A stretch of 64,000 nucleotides of DNA from Rhodococcus sp. SGAir0479 (GTDB lineage Bacteria > Actinomycetota > Actinomycetes > Mycobacteriales > Mycobacteriaceae), in the NCBI RefSeq assembly GCF_005484805.1, contig NZ_CP039432.1:3472001-3536000 (forward strand), in the 5' to 3' direction. The notes beneath the pieces are model-generated. The model was not told where the DNA came from. It saw only the letters and a list, made by a program, of their open reading frames with translations, and made no database searches. The translations under genes were made by a program, and so were the position numbers. Below, one piece after another: positions 1 to 8,839 of this stretch. Every line of letters begins with the position of its first letter. Position 1 is the first letter of the stretch.

Positions 1-2914
1 CTCGGGCGCCGACGCCGAACGCGCCCTCGTGGTGCCCGGCGCCCCGTTCGGCGCGCAGGTCTGGGGGCTGACCCGCGACGAGCCGCTGCAGGCGCTGGCC
101 ACCACCCCGTGGGCGGTGCGCGACGCCGTCCCGCTGGTGCCGCCCGGCGCGATCCGGGCGCTGGACTCGGTGCAGCGGCTCATCGCCGACGGTCGCCCGT
201 CGCCCGGCCTGGCCGACGCACTGCTCGGGCAGGGCATCCGCTACGTCGTGGTCCGCAACGACCTCGATCCCGAGACGTCCCGATCGGCGCGCCCGCTGGT
301 GGTGCACCAGACCGTCGACGGCTCCCCCGGCCTCGACAAGGTCGCGCAGTTCGGCGCGGACGTCGCACCGCCTACCGACGACGACGTCGTCGAGGACGGC
401 GACCTGCGGCCCGCCTACCCGGCGATCGAGATCTACCGGGTGAGCTCGCCGAGCGGCCCCACCCCGCCGGCCGGGCCGTACGCCGTCGACCTCGACGCGG
501 TCCCGGTGGTCCAGGGCGGCCCCGAATCGCTGCTGCGGCTGGCCGCGGACGGCACCGTCACCGGACCGGCGCTGCTGGCCACCGACGCCGCCCGGGCCGG
601 ACGCGACGTCGGCACCGTGACCGTCACCGACACCCCCACCGACCGGGAGACCGACTTCGGCCAGGTCGACAACCACAGCTCCGCGCTGCGCAGCCCCGAC
701 GACCCGCGCCGCACCTACAACGCGGTACCCGACTACCCGGTGCCCGGTGCGCCGCTGGTGCAGGGCGAATGGTCGGGCGCGTCGCTCAGCGTGTCCAGCT
801 CCGCCGCCGACGCCACACAGCTGGGCGGCACCGCCCCGGGCAGCGGTCCGGCCGCGACCGTCGACGGCGACCCCGCCACCGCGTGGCTGAGCAACGGGCT
901 CGAGAGCGCGCGCGGACAGTGGCTGCGCGTCGACCTGGACCAGCCGCTGACCCGCGGCATGCTGCACGTGACCACCAGCCCCGCCGCGTTCGGCCCGCCC
1001 GTGAAGTGGCTGCGGATCGAGACGCCCAACGGGTCGACGTCGGTGCGGATCGACAAGCCCGGCGAGCCGGTCGACGTGTCACTGCCGTCGGGCACCACGC
1101 CGTGGCTGCGGATCCTCGCCACCCACACCGAGGACGGCTCACCGGGCTACCAGTTCGGGATCAGCGAGCTCTCGCTCGACGACTACGCGTCCGGCAGCCC
1201 GGTCCCGGTCCCGATCGTCCACCGCACCGTGCTGCCCGCGCCGCCGCAGGGCGCGCAGGTCCGCGGCTGGGATCTGGGCCAGGAACTGCCCGGGCGGGCC
1301 GGGTGCGCCGACGGCCCCGACCGCGTGCACTGCAGCAGCGCGCTGATCCTGCCGCCCGAGGAGCCGGGCACCTTCACCCGGACGCTGACGGTCCCGGACG
1401 CCACCACGGTCACCCCCACGCTGACGCTGCGGCCGCGGCCCGGTGCCGCACTCGACGCGCTGGTCACCGACCCCGCGGCGGTCACCGCGACCGGCGGGGC
1501 CGACGGCGTGGAGCTGCGGGGCACCGCGGCCGCCGCCGTCGACGGGGACGTCGCGACGTCGTGGACGGCGTCCGCCGAGACCGCGCAGGGCAAGGGCGGG
1601 CTGCCGACGCTGACGATCCGGCTGCCACGGCCCACGCTCGTCGCGGGACTGCAGCTCACCGCGAGTCCCGGCAATCTGCCGGCCGCCCCCACCCGCGTCG
1701 CCGTCGACCTGGGCACCGGCCCGCAGACCCGCGATCTCGACGCCGACGACGACGCTCCGCAGTCCGTCGCGCTCGAACCGCACGTCACCGACACGATCAC
1801 GCTGTCGCTGGTGCGGTGGGACCGCGTCCTCGACCGCACCGGGCTCGGGTTCCTGCAGCTGCAGCCCGCGGGCCTGGCCGAGGTGGTGGCCCTCGGCGCG
1901 GACGGCGAGCCGGTGCCCGGCACCGCGACCACCCCGTCCGAGCGGCCCGTCACCGTGGGCTGTGACGCCGGCCCGACACTGACTGTGGACGGGACCACGG
2001 TGCCGATGTCGGTGACGGCGACCGCGCGGCAGTTGGCGACCGGGCAGCCGGTGACCGCGACCGCGTGCACGCCCGGCCCGGTGCCGCTCCCGCAGGGCCG
2101 GCAGGACGTGGTGGTCGCACCGGGCGCCGCGTTCACCGTCGACAGGCTGCAACTGGACGCGGCCCCGCCGCCGTCACCGCCCGCCGTCGCGTCTCCCGGG
2201 ATCGGCCGCTGGACCGAGAACGTGCGCGAACTCGACGTCGCCGCGACGGGCGCCGACCAGCTGCTGGTGGTCCCGGAGAGCACCAACGTGGGCTGGACGG
2301 CGACCGCCCCGGACGGCACCGAGCTGCAACCGATCGTCGTGGGCGGCTGGCAGCAGGGCTGGATCGTGCCGGCCGGGACCAGCGGCACCGTCACGCTCGA
2401 GTTCCCGTCGGATCGCTGGTACCGGGCCGGGATCGCGTTCGGGCTGCTGCTGTTGATCCCGCTGGCGCTGCTGGCGTTCGTGCGGCGCCGCAGCGCTGCC
2501 GGAGCGTCGGAGCCGAAGGCGGTACCGCCGCGCCCATGGCACAGCGTGGTGGCCGCCGCCGTCGGCGTGGTCGCTGTCGCGACGGTGGTCGCCGGGCCGG
2601 TGGGCACGGCCGTCACCGTGCTGGCCGGGGCCGCGGCGGTGGGGTTGTCGTGGTGGCGTGGAGAGGCTTTCGCGGCCCGCTTCCTCGTCGGGACCGCCGG
2701 CGTCTCACTGGTGATCGCGTCGGTGCTGCTGTCGACGGGGCCGTGGCGGGCCGCCGACGGCTACGTGGGGCATTCGCTGCTGATTCAGCTGTTCGCGCTG
2801 ATCGGCGTGGTCTGCGTGGGGCTGGCCGCGCTGCCGCTGCGCCGCTCCCCAATGTGGCGGCGCTTCTCCCAGCGCTTGACCGCGCGGCGGGCGGGCTCCT
2901 CGACCAGGGCGTAG
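1..2914 (+). CDS. aftD: Arabinofuranosyltransferase AftD, C-terminal part (5' end outside window)
   Basis: The frame is open from base 2, so the gene starts upstream; about 970 residues are visible. AftD adds alpha-1,3-arabinofuranose branches to arabinogalactan and lipoarabinomannan from decaprenyl-phospho-arabinose outside the membrane. The family is about 1,400 residues: an N-terminal GT-C membrane part (missing here), a long periplasmic part and C-terminal helices. Two discoidin/CBM-like beta domains are visible, each with a VDGD-A-T-W/SW type motif (near bases 865-1180 and 1530-1830). A helix near base 2430 (GLLLLIPLALLAF) and further C-terminal helices follow. The 3' end overlaps the convergent acyltransferase by 130 bp. 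The identification rests on architecture and on neighbours that match the mycobacterial aftD region. Confidence 0.85.
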   Translation, partial: SGADAERALVVPGAPFGAQVWGLTRDEPLQALATTPWAVRDAVPLVPPGAIRALDSVQRLIADGRPSPGLADALLGQGIRYVVVRNDLDPETSRSARPLVVHQTVDGSPGLDKVAQFGADVAPPTDDDVVEDGDLRPAYPAIEIYRVSSPSGPTPPAGPYAVDLDAVPVVQGGPESLLRLAADGTVTGPALLATDAARAGRDVGTVTVTDTPTDRETDFGQVDNHSSALRSPDDPRRTYNAVPDYPVPGAPLVQGEWSGASLSVSSSAADATQLGGTAPGSGPAATVDGDPATAWLSNGLESARGQWLRVDLDQPLTRGMLHVTTSPAAFGPPVKWLRIETPNGSTSVRIDKPGEPVDVSLPSGTTPWLRILATHTEDGSPGYQFGISELSLDDYASGSPVPVPIVHRTVLPAPPQGAQVRGWDLGQELPGRAGCADGPDRVHCSSALILPPEEPGTFTRTLTVPDATTVTPTLTLRPRPGAALDALVTDPAAVTATGGADGVELRGTAAAAVDGDVATSWTASAETAQGKGGLPTLTIRLPRPTLVAGLQLTASPGNLPAAPTRVAVDLGTGPQTRDLDADDDAPQSVALEPHVTDTITLSLVRWDRVLDRTGLGFLQLQPAGLAEVVALGADGEPVPGTATTPSERPVTVGCDAGPTLTVDGTTVPMSVTATARQLATGQPVTATACTPGPVPLPQGRQDVVVAPGAAFTVDRLQLDAAPPPSPPAVASPGIGRWTENVRELDVAATGADQLLVVPESTNVGWTATAPDGTELQPIVVGGWQQGWIVPAGTSGTVTLEFPSDRWYRAGIAFGLLLLIPLALLAFVRRRSAAGASEPKAVPPRPWHSVVAAAVGVVAVATVVAGPVGTAVTVLAGAAAVGLSWWRGEAFAARFLVGTAGVSLVIASVLLSTGPWRAADGYVGHSLLIQLFALIGVVCVGLAALPLRRSPMWRRFSQRLTARRAGSSTRA

Positions 2915-3984
2915 CTGGCCGACGCCACCGCGACGCTCAGTACCGTCGTGACCGCCAGCACGAACCAGAAGTGGCCGCCGAACGGGTTGAGGCCGAACAT
3001 CGGGAACACGATGGTCAGCACCGCGAGATGCCAGATGAACAGCCCGTACGACCACCGGCCCACCGCCAGCGCCACCGGGCTCGCGAGGATGCGGTGCCGG
3101 TGCCCGGCCAGCACCAGCGGCGCCAGCAGCGCGAAGCTCATCACTGCGCCGAGGGCGATCTTGGTGGCGTACTGCCACGGCGCGGCGCGGACCAGCCCCT
3201 CCGGGCCGGCCAGCCACGTCGTCGACAGCCCGAACGCCACCACCGCGACGGTCGCCATCACCACCCGGTGCTCCGCCAGCCGGTGCACCCACGTCCCGCC
3301 CACCATCGCCAGCTCGGCCAGCAGCATGCCGGCCGCGAACCACGGGACGTACCCGGGCAGCCAGTTGTCGTGGTGGATGCCGTCCGGCGCCGGGACCGGC
3401 AGGAACGCCCACGACAGGCTCGCCACCGCCAACGCCAGCAGCACCGGCACCCGGAACCGGGCCGCCGACCCCCGCAGCCGCACCAGCGCCAGCGCCAGCA
3501 GCGGCAGCACCAGATAGAACGCCACCTCCACCGACAGCGACCACATCTGCGTCAGCCCCTCGGTGAGCGTGAGCGGCACGAACACCTGGACCAAGGCCAG
3601 GTTCGCCGTCCACACCTTCCAGCCGCCGCCGGCCGCGGGCAGGAACGCCAGCACCAGCACCACCAGCACCCAGTACGCGGGCAGGATGCGGGCGGCGCGG
3701 TTGAGCCAGTACCGCAAGACCGTCGGCGCGGCGCCCGACCCGCGGGCGGCCGCAGCGTGCGGCCGCCACAGCAGGAACCCCGACAACGCGAAGAAGACGG
3801 CCACCGCCATGTCGAAGCGACCCCAGATCCGGCCGATCACCGGATCACCCGTCGCCGCGGTCTGGAACGCCACGTGGGTGACGAGCACGCCGAACGCGGC
3901 GAACCCACGCATCCCCTCGAGCGCGGGCACGAAGGCGCGGGGGTTGCCGACCGGGGCTGCGTCGCGCAGGTGCGTGCTGTTCAT
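2785..3984 (-). CDS. Acyltransferase-3 family (OafA-like) membrane acyltransferase
   Basis: 399 residues. The N-terminus has the acyltransferase-3 signature: PALEGMRGFAAFGVLVTHVAF, with the family's conserved Arg in GMRG and His in VTHV, then FFALSGFLL and about ten membrane helices. Such proteins transfer acetyl, succinyl or similar groups onto envelope glycans or lipids from the cytoplasmic face. The likely homologue is the mycobacterial Rv0228-type acyltransferase, which also lies beside the DUF3068 gene. The start is the ATG at 3984. The last 40 or so residues are Arg/Ser-rich and encoded antisense to the end of aftD. The acceptor is unknown; an arabinan or glycolipid is inferred from context only. 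Confidence 0.85.
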   Translation of the reverse strand: MNSTHLRDAAPVGNPRAFVPALEGMRGFAAFGVLVTHVAFQTAATGDPVIGRIWGRFDMAVAVFFALSGFLLWRPHAAAARGSGAAPTVLRYWLNRAARILPAYWVLVVLVLAFLPAAGGGWKVWTANLALVQVFVPLTLTEGLTQMWSLSVEVAFYLVLPLLALALVRLRGSAARFRVPVLLALAVASLSWAFLPVPAPDGIHHDNWLPGYVPWFAAGMLLAELAMVGGTWVHRLAEHRVVMATVAVVAFGLSTTWLAGPEGLVRAAPWQYATKIALGAVMSFALLAPLVLAGHRHRILASPVALAVGRWSYGLFIWHLAVLTIVFPMFGLNPFGGHFWFVLAVTTVLSVAVASASYALVEEPARRAVKRWEKRRHIGERRSGSAASPTQTTPISANS

Positions 3985-4131
3985 CGCCGTTCAGTGTGCC
4001 CCGACCCCGATGCGACCGGAAGGGCCGCCCGAACCCGACGGATTGTGGTGCGCTGACGCAAATAGGACACCGGGACTGTTAGTGTCTGGGCTCACGTGGT
4101 GTCGATTCGAGACATTGAGTTAGGAGACAGC

Positions 4132-5271
4132 ATGGCCGAGCGCTCAGGCCCGAGCCGGATACTTGCGTGCGTCCTGGTAGGCCTCGGGACCTTCCTGCTG
4201 GCCGTCGCGATTCTCGTTCCCGCGTACACCGTGGACAAGCTGAAGAAGACCCCGCTCGACCTCGAGGTGACCACGGTCGCGCCGGGCACCGGCGACGTGC
4301 TGGACTCCAAGGCCCTGCTCGCCGGCAAGGCGGAGGTCAACACCAACGTCCCGATCGTCGCGCAGCGCTACGTCATCACCGAGCAGCCGTCGGACGCGGA
4401 CGTCATCTCGATCCAGGCCGGCCAGACGCTGATCCGCACCGACAAACAGGGCGACACCGGCCTGCTGACCGCGACCGTGGACCGCGTCACTGCCGACCGC
4501 GTCAGCTCCATGCCGGTCGAACCGCCGGTGGGCACCATCCAGACGTCGGCGGACAAGCCGGCCGAGGAGGTCCACCACACGGGCCTGCAGTACAAGTGGC
4601 CGTTCGACGCCGAGAAGAAGAGCTACCCCTACTTCGACCTGAACGTCCGCAAGAGCCAGGACATCAACTTCGTCGAAGAGACCGAGATCAACGGCATGAA
4701 GGTCTACCACTACAACCAGACGATCGAGCCGACCGATCTGTCGAAGGTGGTTCCCGAGCCGACCAACAAGCTGACGCTGCCCGCCAAGACGTGGGGTGTG
4801 CCCGGTGACGACCAGCCCGTCACCATGACCCGCTGGTACCAGAACGAGCGCGACGTGTGGGTCGACCCGATCACCGGCGTCGTCGTCAAGGGCCAGGAGA
4901 AGCTGTACCAGTTCTATGCCCGCGACAAGGCCAAGCCCGAGGTGACCGTCCTCAAGGCGACCCTGCCGTTCGACGAGAACACCATCGAGTACCAGATCGG
5001 CCAGGCCAAGGACGGGCAGGACAAGCTGTCGCTGTTCGGCCGCACGCTGCCGATCATCGCCGGCATCGTCGGCGCGATCGCCCTGATCGCCGGCATCATC
5101 CTCGGTATCCGCGGGGGTCGCGGCCGCCGCGGCGCCGCCGCCGACGGCACCACCACCCCGCCCGCCGGATCCGGCAGCAACGACTGGGGCACGGACCAGA
5201 CCGAAGAGTTCCCCACGGTCGACATGAGCCGCGACCAGGGCGGTTTCACCGAACCGCCGCGCCAGCAGTAG
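4132..5271 (+). CDS. DUF3068 / PorA-family membrane-anchored protein
   Basis: 379 residues from the ATG at 4132, chosen because a good Shine-Dalgarno (TAGGAGA) lies 5 nt upstream; the frame also opens at a GTG at 4096 without one. An N-terminal helix (about residues 8-30, ILACVLVGLGTFLLAVAILV) is followed by a roughly 270-residue extracytoplasmic beta-rich domain. A second helix (TLPIIAGIVGAIALIAGIIL) precedes a Gly/Arg and acidic tail. This is the DUF3068 family, named PorA-family in databases by relation to corynebacterial porins; mycobacteria have Rv0227c at the same position. Pore activity is not shown for this type. A 15-bp hairpin lies just downstream. Confidence 0.85.
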   Translation: MAERSGPSRILACVLVGLGTFLLAVAILVPAYTVDKLKKTPLDLEVTTVAPGTGDVLDSKALLAGKAEVNTNVPIVAQRYVITEQPSDADVISIQAGQTLIRTDKQGDTGLLTATVDRVTADRVSSMPVEPPVGTIQTSADKPAEEVHHTGLQYKWPFDAEKKSYPYFDLNVRKSQDINFVEETEINGMKVYHYNQTIEPTDLSKVVPEPTNKLTLPAKTWGVPGDDQPVTMTRWYQNERDVWVDPITGVVVKGQEKLYQFYARDKAKPEVTVLKATLPFDENTIEYQIGQAKDGQDKLSLFGRTLPIIAGIVGAIALIAGIILGIRGGRGRRGAAADGTTTPPAGSGSNDWGTDQTEEFPTVDMSRDQGGFTEPPRQQ

Positions 5272-5290
5272 CCGGCACCCGATCGACCAG

Positions 5291-5324
5291 GAAGCCCCCG
5301 CGCGGATCACCGCGCGGGGGCTTC
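5291..5324. terminator. Bidirectional hairpin terminator
   Basis: A perfect 15-bp stem (left arm 5291-5305, right arm 5310-5324) with a 4-nt ATCA loop and core CCCCCGCGCGG. It lies 20 nt after the DUF3068 stop and about 50 nt from the end of the convergent DUF1360 gene, so it can serve both. There is no long T-tract, as is usual in actinobacteria. Confidence 0.75.
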
Positions 5325-5372
5325 CGCGTTTCGCGCGCTTGTCGCGACATCGGCGCGCCAGGCGGCGACGGC

Positions 5373-5852
5373 TCACTCCGCCGCCTGCTGCGCCCGTGCG
5401 TAGGCGAGTTGCAGGAAGTCCGCGCCCGCCAGCGTCGCGAGCGCATCCGTCACCACCCCGGTGGCCGCCGGCGCGAACACCCGCCCCGCGGTGAGTCCGG
5501 AGATCACCCACACGTCGAGACAGAACGGGCAGGTGAGCAGCTCTCCGATACTCGAGCGCAGGCCCTTCCCCACGGGCCGGTCGGCGACCTCGCCGGGCCC
5601 GCCACCGTCCACCGGCTCGGCGAACGGGGCGCGCAGCGGCCGCGTCACCGAACTCTTGGTCACGGTGCGCGAGAGCTTCTGCGCCGCCGCGGCGCTCACC
5701 ACCAGATCCCGCACCCGCATCCGGCCGGGCAGCGGACGCTTCGTCACGGCGGCCACCCCGACCGTGGCCGCGACCGAGAGCCCGTACAGCGCCAACGTCG
5801 ACAGATGCCCGGCGTGCGACGCCTCCATGTCTTTCACCATGGACCGACGCAT
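5373..5852 (-). CDS. DUF1360 family small membrane protein
   Basis: 159 residues. The C-terminal half carries the DUF1360 hallmark GELLTCPFCLDVWVISG (about residues 103-119), a CxxC in a hydrophobic stretch. The N-terminal half has a helix (LSTLALYGLSVAATVGVAAV) and a conserved-looking KLSRTVTKSSVTRPLRAPF segment. The family has no assigned function; related proteins occur near sporulation or stress genes in Gram-positives. The start is uncertain: two further Met codons (MVKD, MEAS) lie within ten residues. It is divergent from the manganese catalase, and since DUF1360 genes often sit beside stress genes a stress role is possible, but that is inference. Confidence 0.75.
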   Translation of the reverse strand: MRRSMVKDMEASHAGHLSTLALYGLSVAATVGVAAVTKRPLPGRMRVRDLVVSAAAAQKLSRTVTKSSVTRPLRAPFAEPVDGGGPGEVADRPVGKGLRSSIGELLTCPFCLDVWVISGLTAGRVFAPAATGVVTDALATLAGADFLQLAYARAQQAAE

Positions 5853-5957
5853 ACCCCTCGGACGGCTCGGCGAACCATGCGTGGTCCGCTCCAGGGTTAC
5901 CGACCGGCCACCGAGGGTAGGAACCGACGGTCAGCACCCCTCGACGACAGGAGCGCA

Positions 5958-6848
5958 ATGTTCATCCACAACAAGGAACTCCAGTTCGAAGTACGGGTAG
6001 AGAAGCCGGACCCGCGCTTTGCGACGATGTTGCTGGAGCAGTTCGGCGGCGCCAACGGTGAGCTGAAGGCCGCGATGCAGTACTTCAGTCAGGCCTTCGT
6101 GCTGCGCCGCAAGAACCCGCAGCTGTACGACCTGTTCATGGACATCGCCACCGAGGAGTTCAGCCACCTCGAGATGGTCGGGTCGATGATCACCATGCTG
6201 CTGGACGGTCTGAACGACGATCTGAAGCAGGCGAACGAGCACTGCGACTGGATGCCGGTGGTCGGCAGCCCGGACGGCCGGGACGAGCTCATCCACCAGG
6301 TGGCCGTCAACCCCACGTTCCTCACCCTGCGCGGCGGCGGACCGGACCTGACGAACTCCGCCGGCGTGCCGTGGTCGGGCACGTTCGTCAACGCCAACGG
6401 CGATCCCACCGTGGATCTGCGCAGCAACCTGGCGGCGGAGTCGCGCGCCAAGATCGTGTACGAGTACCTCAAGCAGTTCACCGACGACCCGGGTGTCCAG
6501 GACACGTTGACGTTCCTGATGACCCGCGAGGTGGCGCACTACCAGCAGTTCACCGCCGCCCTCAACGCACTGCCCGTCAACTTCCCGCCGGGCCAGCTCG
6601 CGGGTGACGACCGCTTCCAGAACGTCGCGTTCAACATGTCCGACGGCGAGTCGGTGCGCGGCCCGTGGAACGAGGGTCAGGGCCCGTGGCCGGAGGGCAC
6701 CGAGTGGAAGTACGTGGAGAACCCGACGAGCGAGTGGCTCGGCAGCGAGCAGCGGGTCAACCGCGGGGTGGAGGACAACCCGCAGGGCAGCCCCGCCGTC
6801 GACGGCACCAAGCCGTACACGCACGAACAGCACGTGGGCACCGACTAG
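5958..6848 (+). CDS. Manganese catalase family protein
   Basis: 296 residues from the ATG at 5958, with ACAGGAG 7 nt upstream. The frame runs open for about 1.1 kb upstream, but homology starts at MFIHNKELQFEV, so no fusion is implied. Non-haem catalases dismutate hydrogen peroxide at a di-manganese centre in a four-helix bundle. Visible ligand motifs fit the family: an early Glu in the GGANGELKAAMQYF helix, the TEEFSHLE helix (ExxH), and later AESRAKIVYEYL and TREVAHYQQF (ExxH). The C-terminus ends in a long polar tail, also usual for the family. A hairpin terminator follows 10 nt after the stop. Confidence 0.92.
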   Translation: MFIHNKELQFEVRVEKPDPRFATMLLEQFGGANGELKAAMQYFSQAFVLRRKNPQLYDLFMDIATEEFSHLEMVGSMITMLLDGLNDDLKQANEHCDWMPVVGSPDGRDELIHQVAVNPTFLTLRGGGPDLTNSAGVPWSGTFVNANGDPTVDLRSNLAAESRAKIVYEYLKQFTDDPGVQDTLTFLMTREVAHYQQFTAALNALPVNFPPGQLAGDDRFQNVAFNMSDGESVRGPWNEGQGPWPEGTEWKYVENPTSEWLGSEQRVNRGVEDNPQGSPAVDGTKPYTHEQHVGTD

Positions 6849-6857
6849 ACGGAACCG

Positions 6858-6891
6858 CGCGGTCCCCGGCTCGCGGCGGCCGGGGACCGCG
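6858..6891. terminator. Hairpin terminator after Mn catalase
   Basis: A 12-bp perfect stem (6858-6869 with 6880-6891, core GGTCCCCGG) and a 10-nt loop. It starts 10 nt after the catalase stop and lies between convergent genes, so it may act both ways. Confidence 0.7.
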
Positions 6892-6938
6892 TCGGCGTCT
6901 CGACTTGAATTCCGGCAGAAGGGGTTTCGCCGATCGGG

Positions 6939-7472
6939 TCAGCCGCGCGCGTACGCCTCGCTGCGCGGCAGCGGTCCCACGTCGGCCTGGCGCCCGGGTC
7001 GCAGCTCGGCGTGCCGCCCGCCGGGACCGGGCCCGCGCCGGCCCGCCAGCCGGTCGGCCACCACGCCGGTCGCGAACGCGTACACCGCCTTGTGCAGCAC
7101 GTCGACGACCAACTCCTTACGCGGCCACGTCTGCGGCGGCGCGCCCACACCGGTGGCGTTCTCGAGAATCTGGTCGTTGGTCAGCCGCACCACCGTGAAC
7201 TTGGCCGACGCGACCGGCCCCCGCAGACCCACCTCGGCCATCACCGACCGCAGCACACCCAGTAGTGCTCCCTGCCCGTAGTGCATCGCCCAATTGCGCC
7301 AGCGGGATTCGGGTTCGGCATCGGGCATCCCCGTCAACCGTTCGAGCACCCGTGCCGGCACATACGAATTGGGCCTTCCCGTGATCGACTGCTCGAGCTT
7401 CTCGGCGACGGTCATCACGGCCACCCCGGCAATCCCGGCTACCAGCCCTTCCCACAACGCGTTTCGCAACAT
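6939..7472 (-). CDS. Conserved hypothetical membrane-associated protein
   Basis: 177 residues. The N-terminal helix (GLVAGIAGVAVMTVAEKL) has a glycine-zipper look. A second hydrophobic stretch (HYGQGALLGVLRSVMAEVGL) and a third (DVLHKAVYAFATGVVADRL) follow, giving two to three weak membrane segments, and the tail is rich in Gly, Pro and Arg. I do not recognise the family with certainty; small predicted membrane proteins of this kind are common in Rhodococcus. It begins 9 nt after the CtaG-like gene and so probably ends a DUF2243-CtaG-this transcript. No function is assigned. Confidence 0.65.
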   Translation of the reverse strand: MLRNALWEGLVAGIAGVAVMTVAEKLEQSITGRPNSYVPARVLERLTGMPDAEPESRWRNWAMHYGQGALLGVLRSVMAEVGLRGPVASAKFTVVRLTNDQILENATGVGAPPQTWPRKELVVDVLHKAVYAFATGVVADRLAGRRGPGPGGRHAELRPGRQADVGPLPRSEAYARG

Positions 7473-7481
7473 GACGGGGAC

Positions 7482-8324
7482 TTACCCGACGCGGCCGCGG
7501 CCAAACACCCGGCCGTCCGAAGTCGCGAGCGCGGACCGCCGGTGGGCGCGCCGACGATCGCGGCCGACGCGGACATACCACTGGGCGGCCAACACCACCG
7601 CGAGCGCCACCTCCACGGCGTCACCGCCGTAGTACATGAGCACCGCGCCGTGCTGGAGGTCGGTATCGGCGAACGTCGTCCCGGGTGGCGGGTAGACGTA
7701 CAGGCTCTTCGCGAGTACCGCGTGCGCGCTGCCCGCCACCAACAGCGTCGCCGCGCGCAGACCGAAGCCGTACCGGCGGCGGACCGGGTCGAGTTGGCAG
7801 AGCGCGAAGCTGTAGAGCACGCCGGCGGCGAAGACGTGGACGTGCACCGCCAGCGCCAGCCACGGACGGTTCGTCATCTCCGCGAACAGCGGCGTCCGGT
7901 ACAGCAGCCACAGGCCCCCGACGTCGAGTACGGCGGCCACCGGCGGGTGGACCAGCACGCCCGCGGCACGCGAGTGCGCCACCGCGACCACCGTGCGCCG
8001 CGCCCGCCCGGGCCGCGCCGCCCGCAGGAGGAGCGTGACCGGCCGGGCCAGCACCAGCAGCAGCGGCGCGACCATCCCGAGCAGCAGGTGCGTGCCCATG
8101 TGGGCGGTGAACATCGCGCCGGGCAGCGGGTACGCCACCGCGACGACTGCTGCGGTGAGGCCGGCCAGCCACGACAGCTGCGGCCACCACGACCAGCCGT
8201 CCCCACGGCGGCGCAACCGGCGAGCGGCCAGCACGTACGCCGCGGCGGCGACGAGTGCCGTCACCGCCACGACGACGGCGGCGGGCCCGAGGACACTGCC
8301 CGATGCCGCGGAATGGTCGTGCAT
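7482..8324 (-). CDS. CtaG-type cytochrome c oxidase assembly membrane protein
   Basis: 280 residues from the ATG at 8324 (MHDHSAASG). The reading frame stays open far upstream, but homology begins here and the preceding gene ends 8 nt before. About seven membrane helices carry the caa3_CtaG features: PGAMFTAHMGTHLLLGMVAPLLLVLARP, HVHVFAAGVLYSF, and a late GAVLMYYGGDAVEV segment, with His residues that in the family relate to copper handling. CtaG proteins help insert copper into cytochrome oxidase. Pairing with a DUF2243 gene is common in actinobacteria. Assembly of a specific oxidase is inferred from the family; no oxidase gene is nearby. Confidence 0.85.
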   Translation of the reverse strand: MHDHSAASGSVLGPAAVVVAVTALVAAAAYVLAARRLRRRGDGWSWWPQLSWLAGLTAAVVAVAYPLPGAMFTAHMGTHLLLGMVAPLLLVLARPVTLLLRAARPGRARRTVVAVAHSRAAGVLVHPPVAAVLDVGGLWLLYRTPLFAEMTNRPWLALAVHVHVFAAGVLYSFALCQLDPVRRRYGFGLRAATLLVAGSAHAVLAKSLYVYPPPGTTFADTDLQHGAVLMYYGGDAVEVALAVVLAAQWYVRVGRDRRRAHRRSALATSDGRVFGRGRVG

Positions 8325-8332
8325 ACCGGCCG

Positions 8333-8794
8333 CTATCCGGTCTGCCGCTGCCGGATCCGCGCCGCCCGCCACAGCAACAGGCCACCCGCCGCGAGCAGCA
8401 GTACGCCGGCGGCGTTCCACACCAGGTCGTACGGCAGCAGCTCCACGTGGTAGCGGATCTGGTGGGTTCGCAGGATCTTGTGGTCGACCACCCCGTCGAA
8501 GAGCTGGAAGGCGCCCAGGCCCAGCAGCACGGCGGCCCAGAACTCGCGGCGCGCGAACGACTGTTCCCGGCACACGTCGAACACCAGCGCGAAACCGCCG
8601 ACGAGCAGCAACAGTTCCGCGGTGTGCAGCAGCCCGTCGGACACCAGCCCGACCGTGGGGGTGGACCGGTCGAAGAAGTGGTGCCAGTCCAGCAGCTGGT
8701 GGAAGACGATCTCGTCGATTCCCGCCATCAGCCCCACCCCGATCATCAGACCGCCGAGTACCGAGCGGCGAACTCGCAGCGATCCGGTGGGCAC
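8333..8794 (-). CDS. DUF2243 family membrane protein
   Basis: 153 residues with four hydrophobic helices. The sequence has the DUF2243 pattern: MAGIDEIVFHQLLDWHHFFDRS in helix 1, SDGLLHTAELLLLVGGF in helix 2, GAFQLFDGVVDHKILRTHQIR in helix 3 and a final helix before a basic tail. The conserved His residues in HQLLxWHHF and DHK-LxxHQIR could bind metal or haem, but no function is established. The start is a GTG preceded by a TATCCG-like box 6 nt upstream, so it may be leaderless. It is the first gene of the DUF2243-CtaG cluster. Confidence 0.85.
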   Translation of the reverse strand: MPTGSLRVRRSVLGGLMIGVGLMAGIDEIVFHQLLDWHHFFDRSTPTVGLVSDGLLHTAELLLLVGGFALVFDVCREQSFARREFWAAVLLGLGAFQLFDGVVDHKILRTHQIRYHVELLPYDLVWNAAGVLLLAAGGLLLWRAARIRQRQTG

Positions 8795-8839
8795 GTGCCC
8801 CGGATACCCGACCGGACGCGTCGAGAAACTCGGGCCCGG

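Noticed and set aside
1139-3769. Long open frames antisense to aftD and alongside the acyltransferase gene
   Set aside because: They have only Arg/Ala/Gly-rich composition, no recognisable domain and lie opposite well supported genes. High GC content makes such frames common.
4857-6848. A 663-residue fusion of an upstream segment with the Mn catalase
   Set aside because: The upstream part is an out-of-frame reading of the DUF3068 and DUF1360 genes; homology and the Shine-Dalgarno start at 5958.
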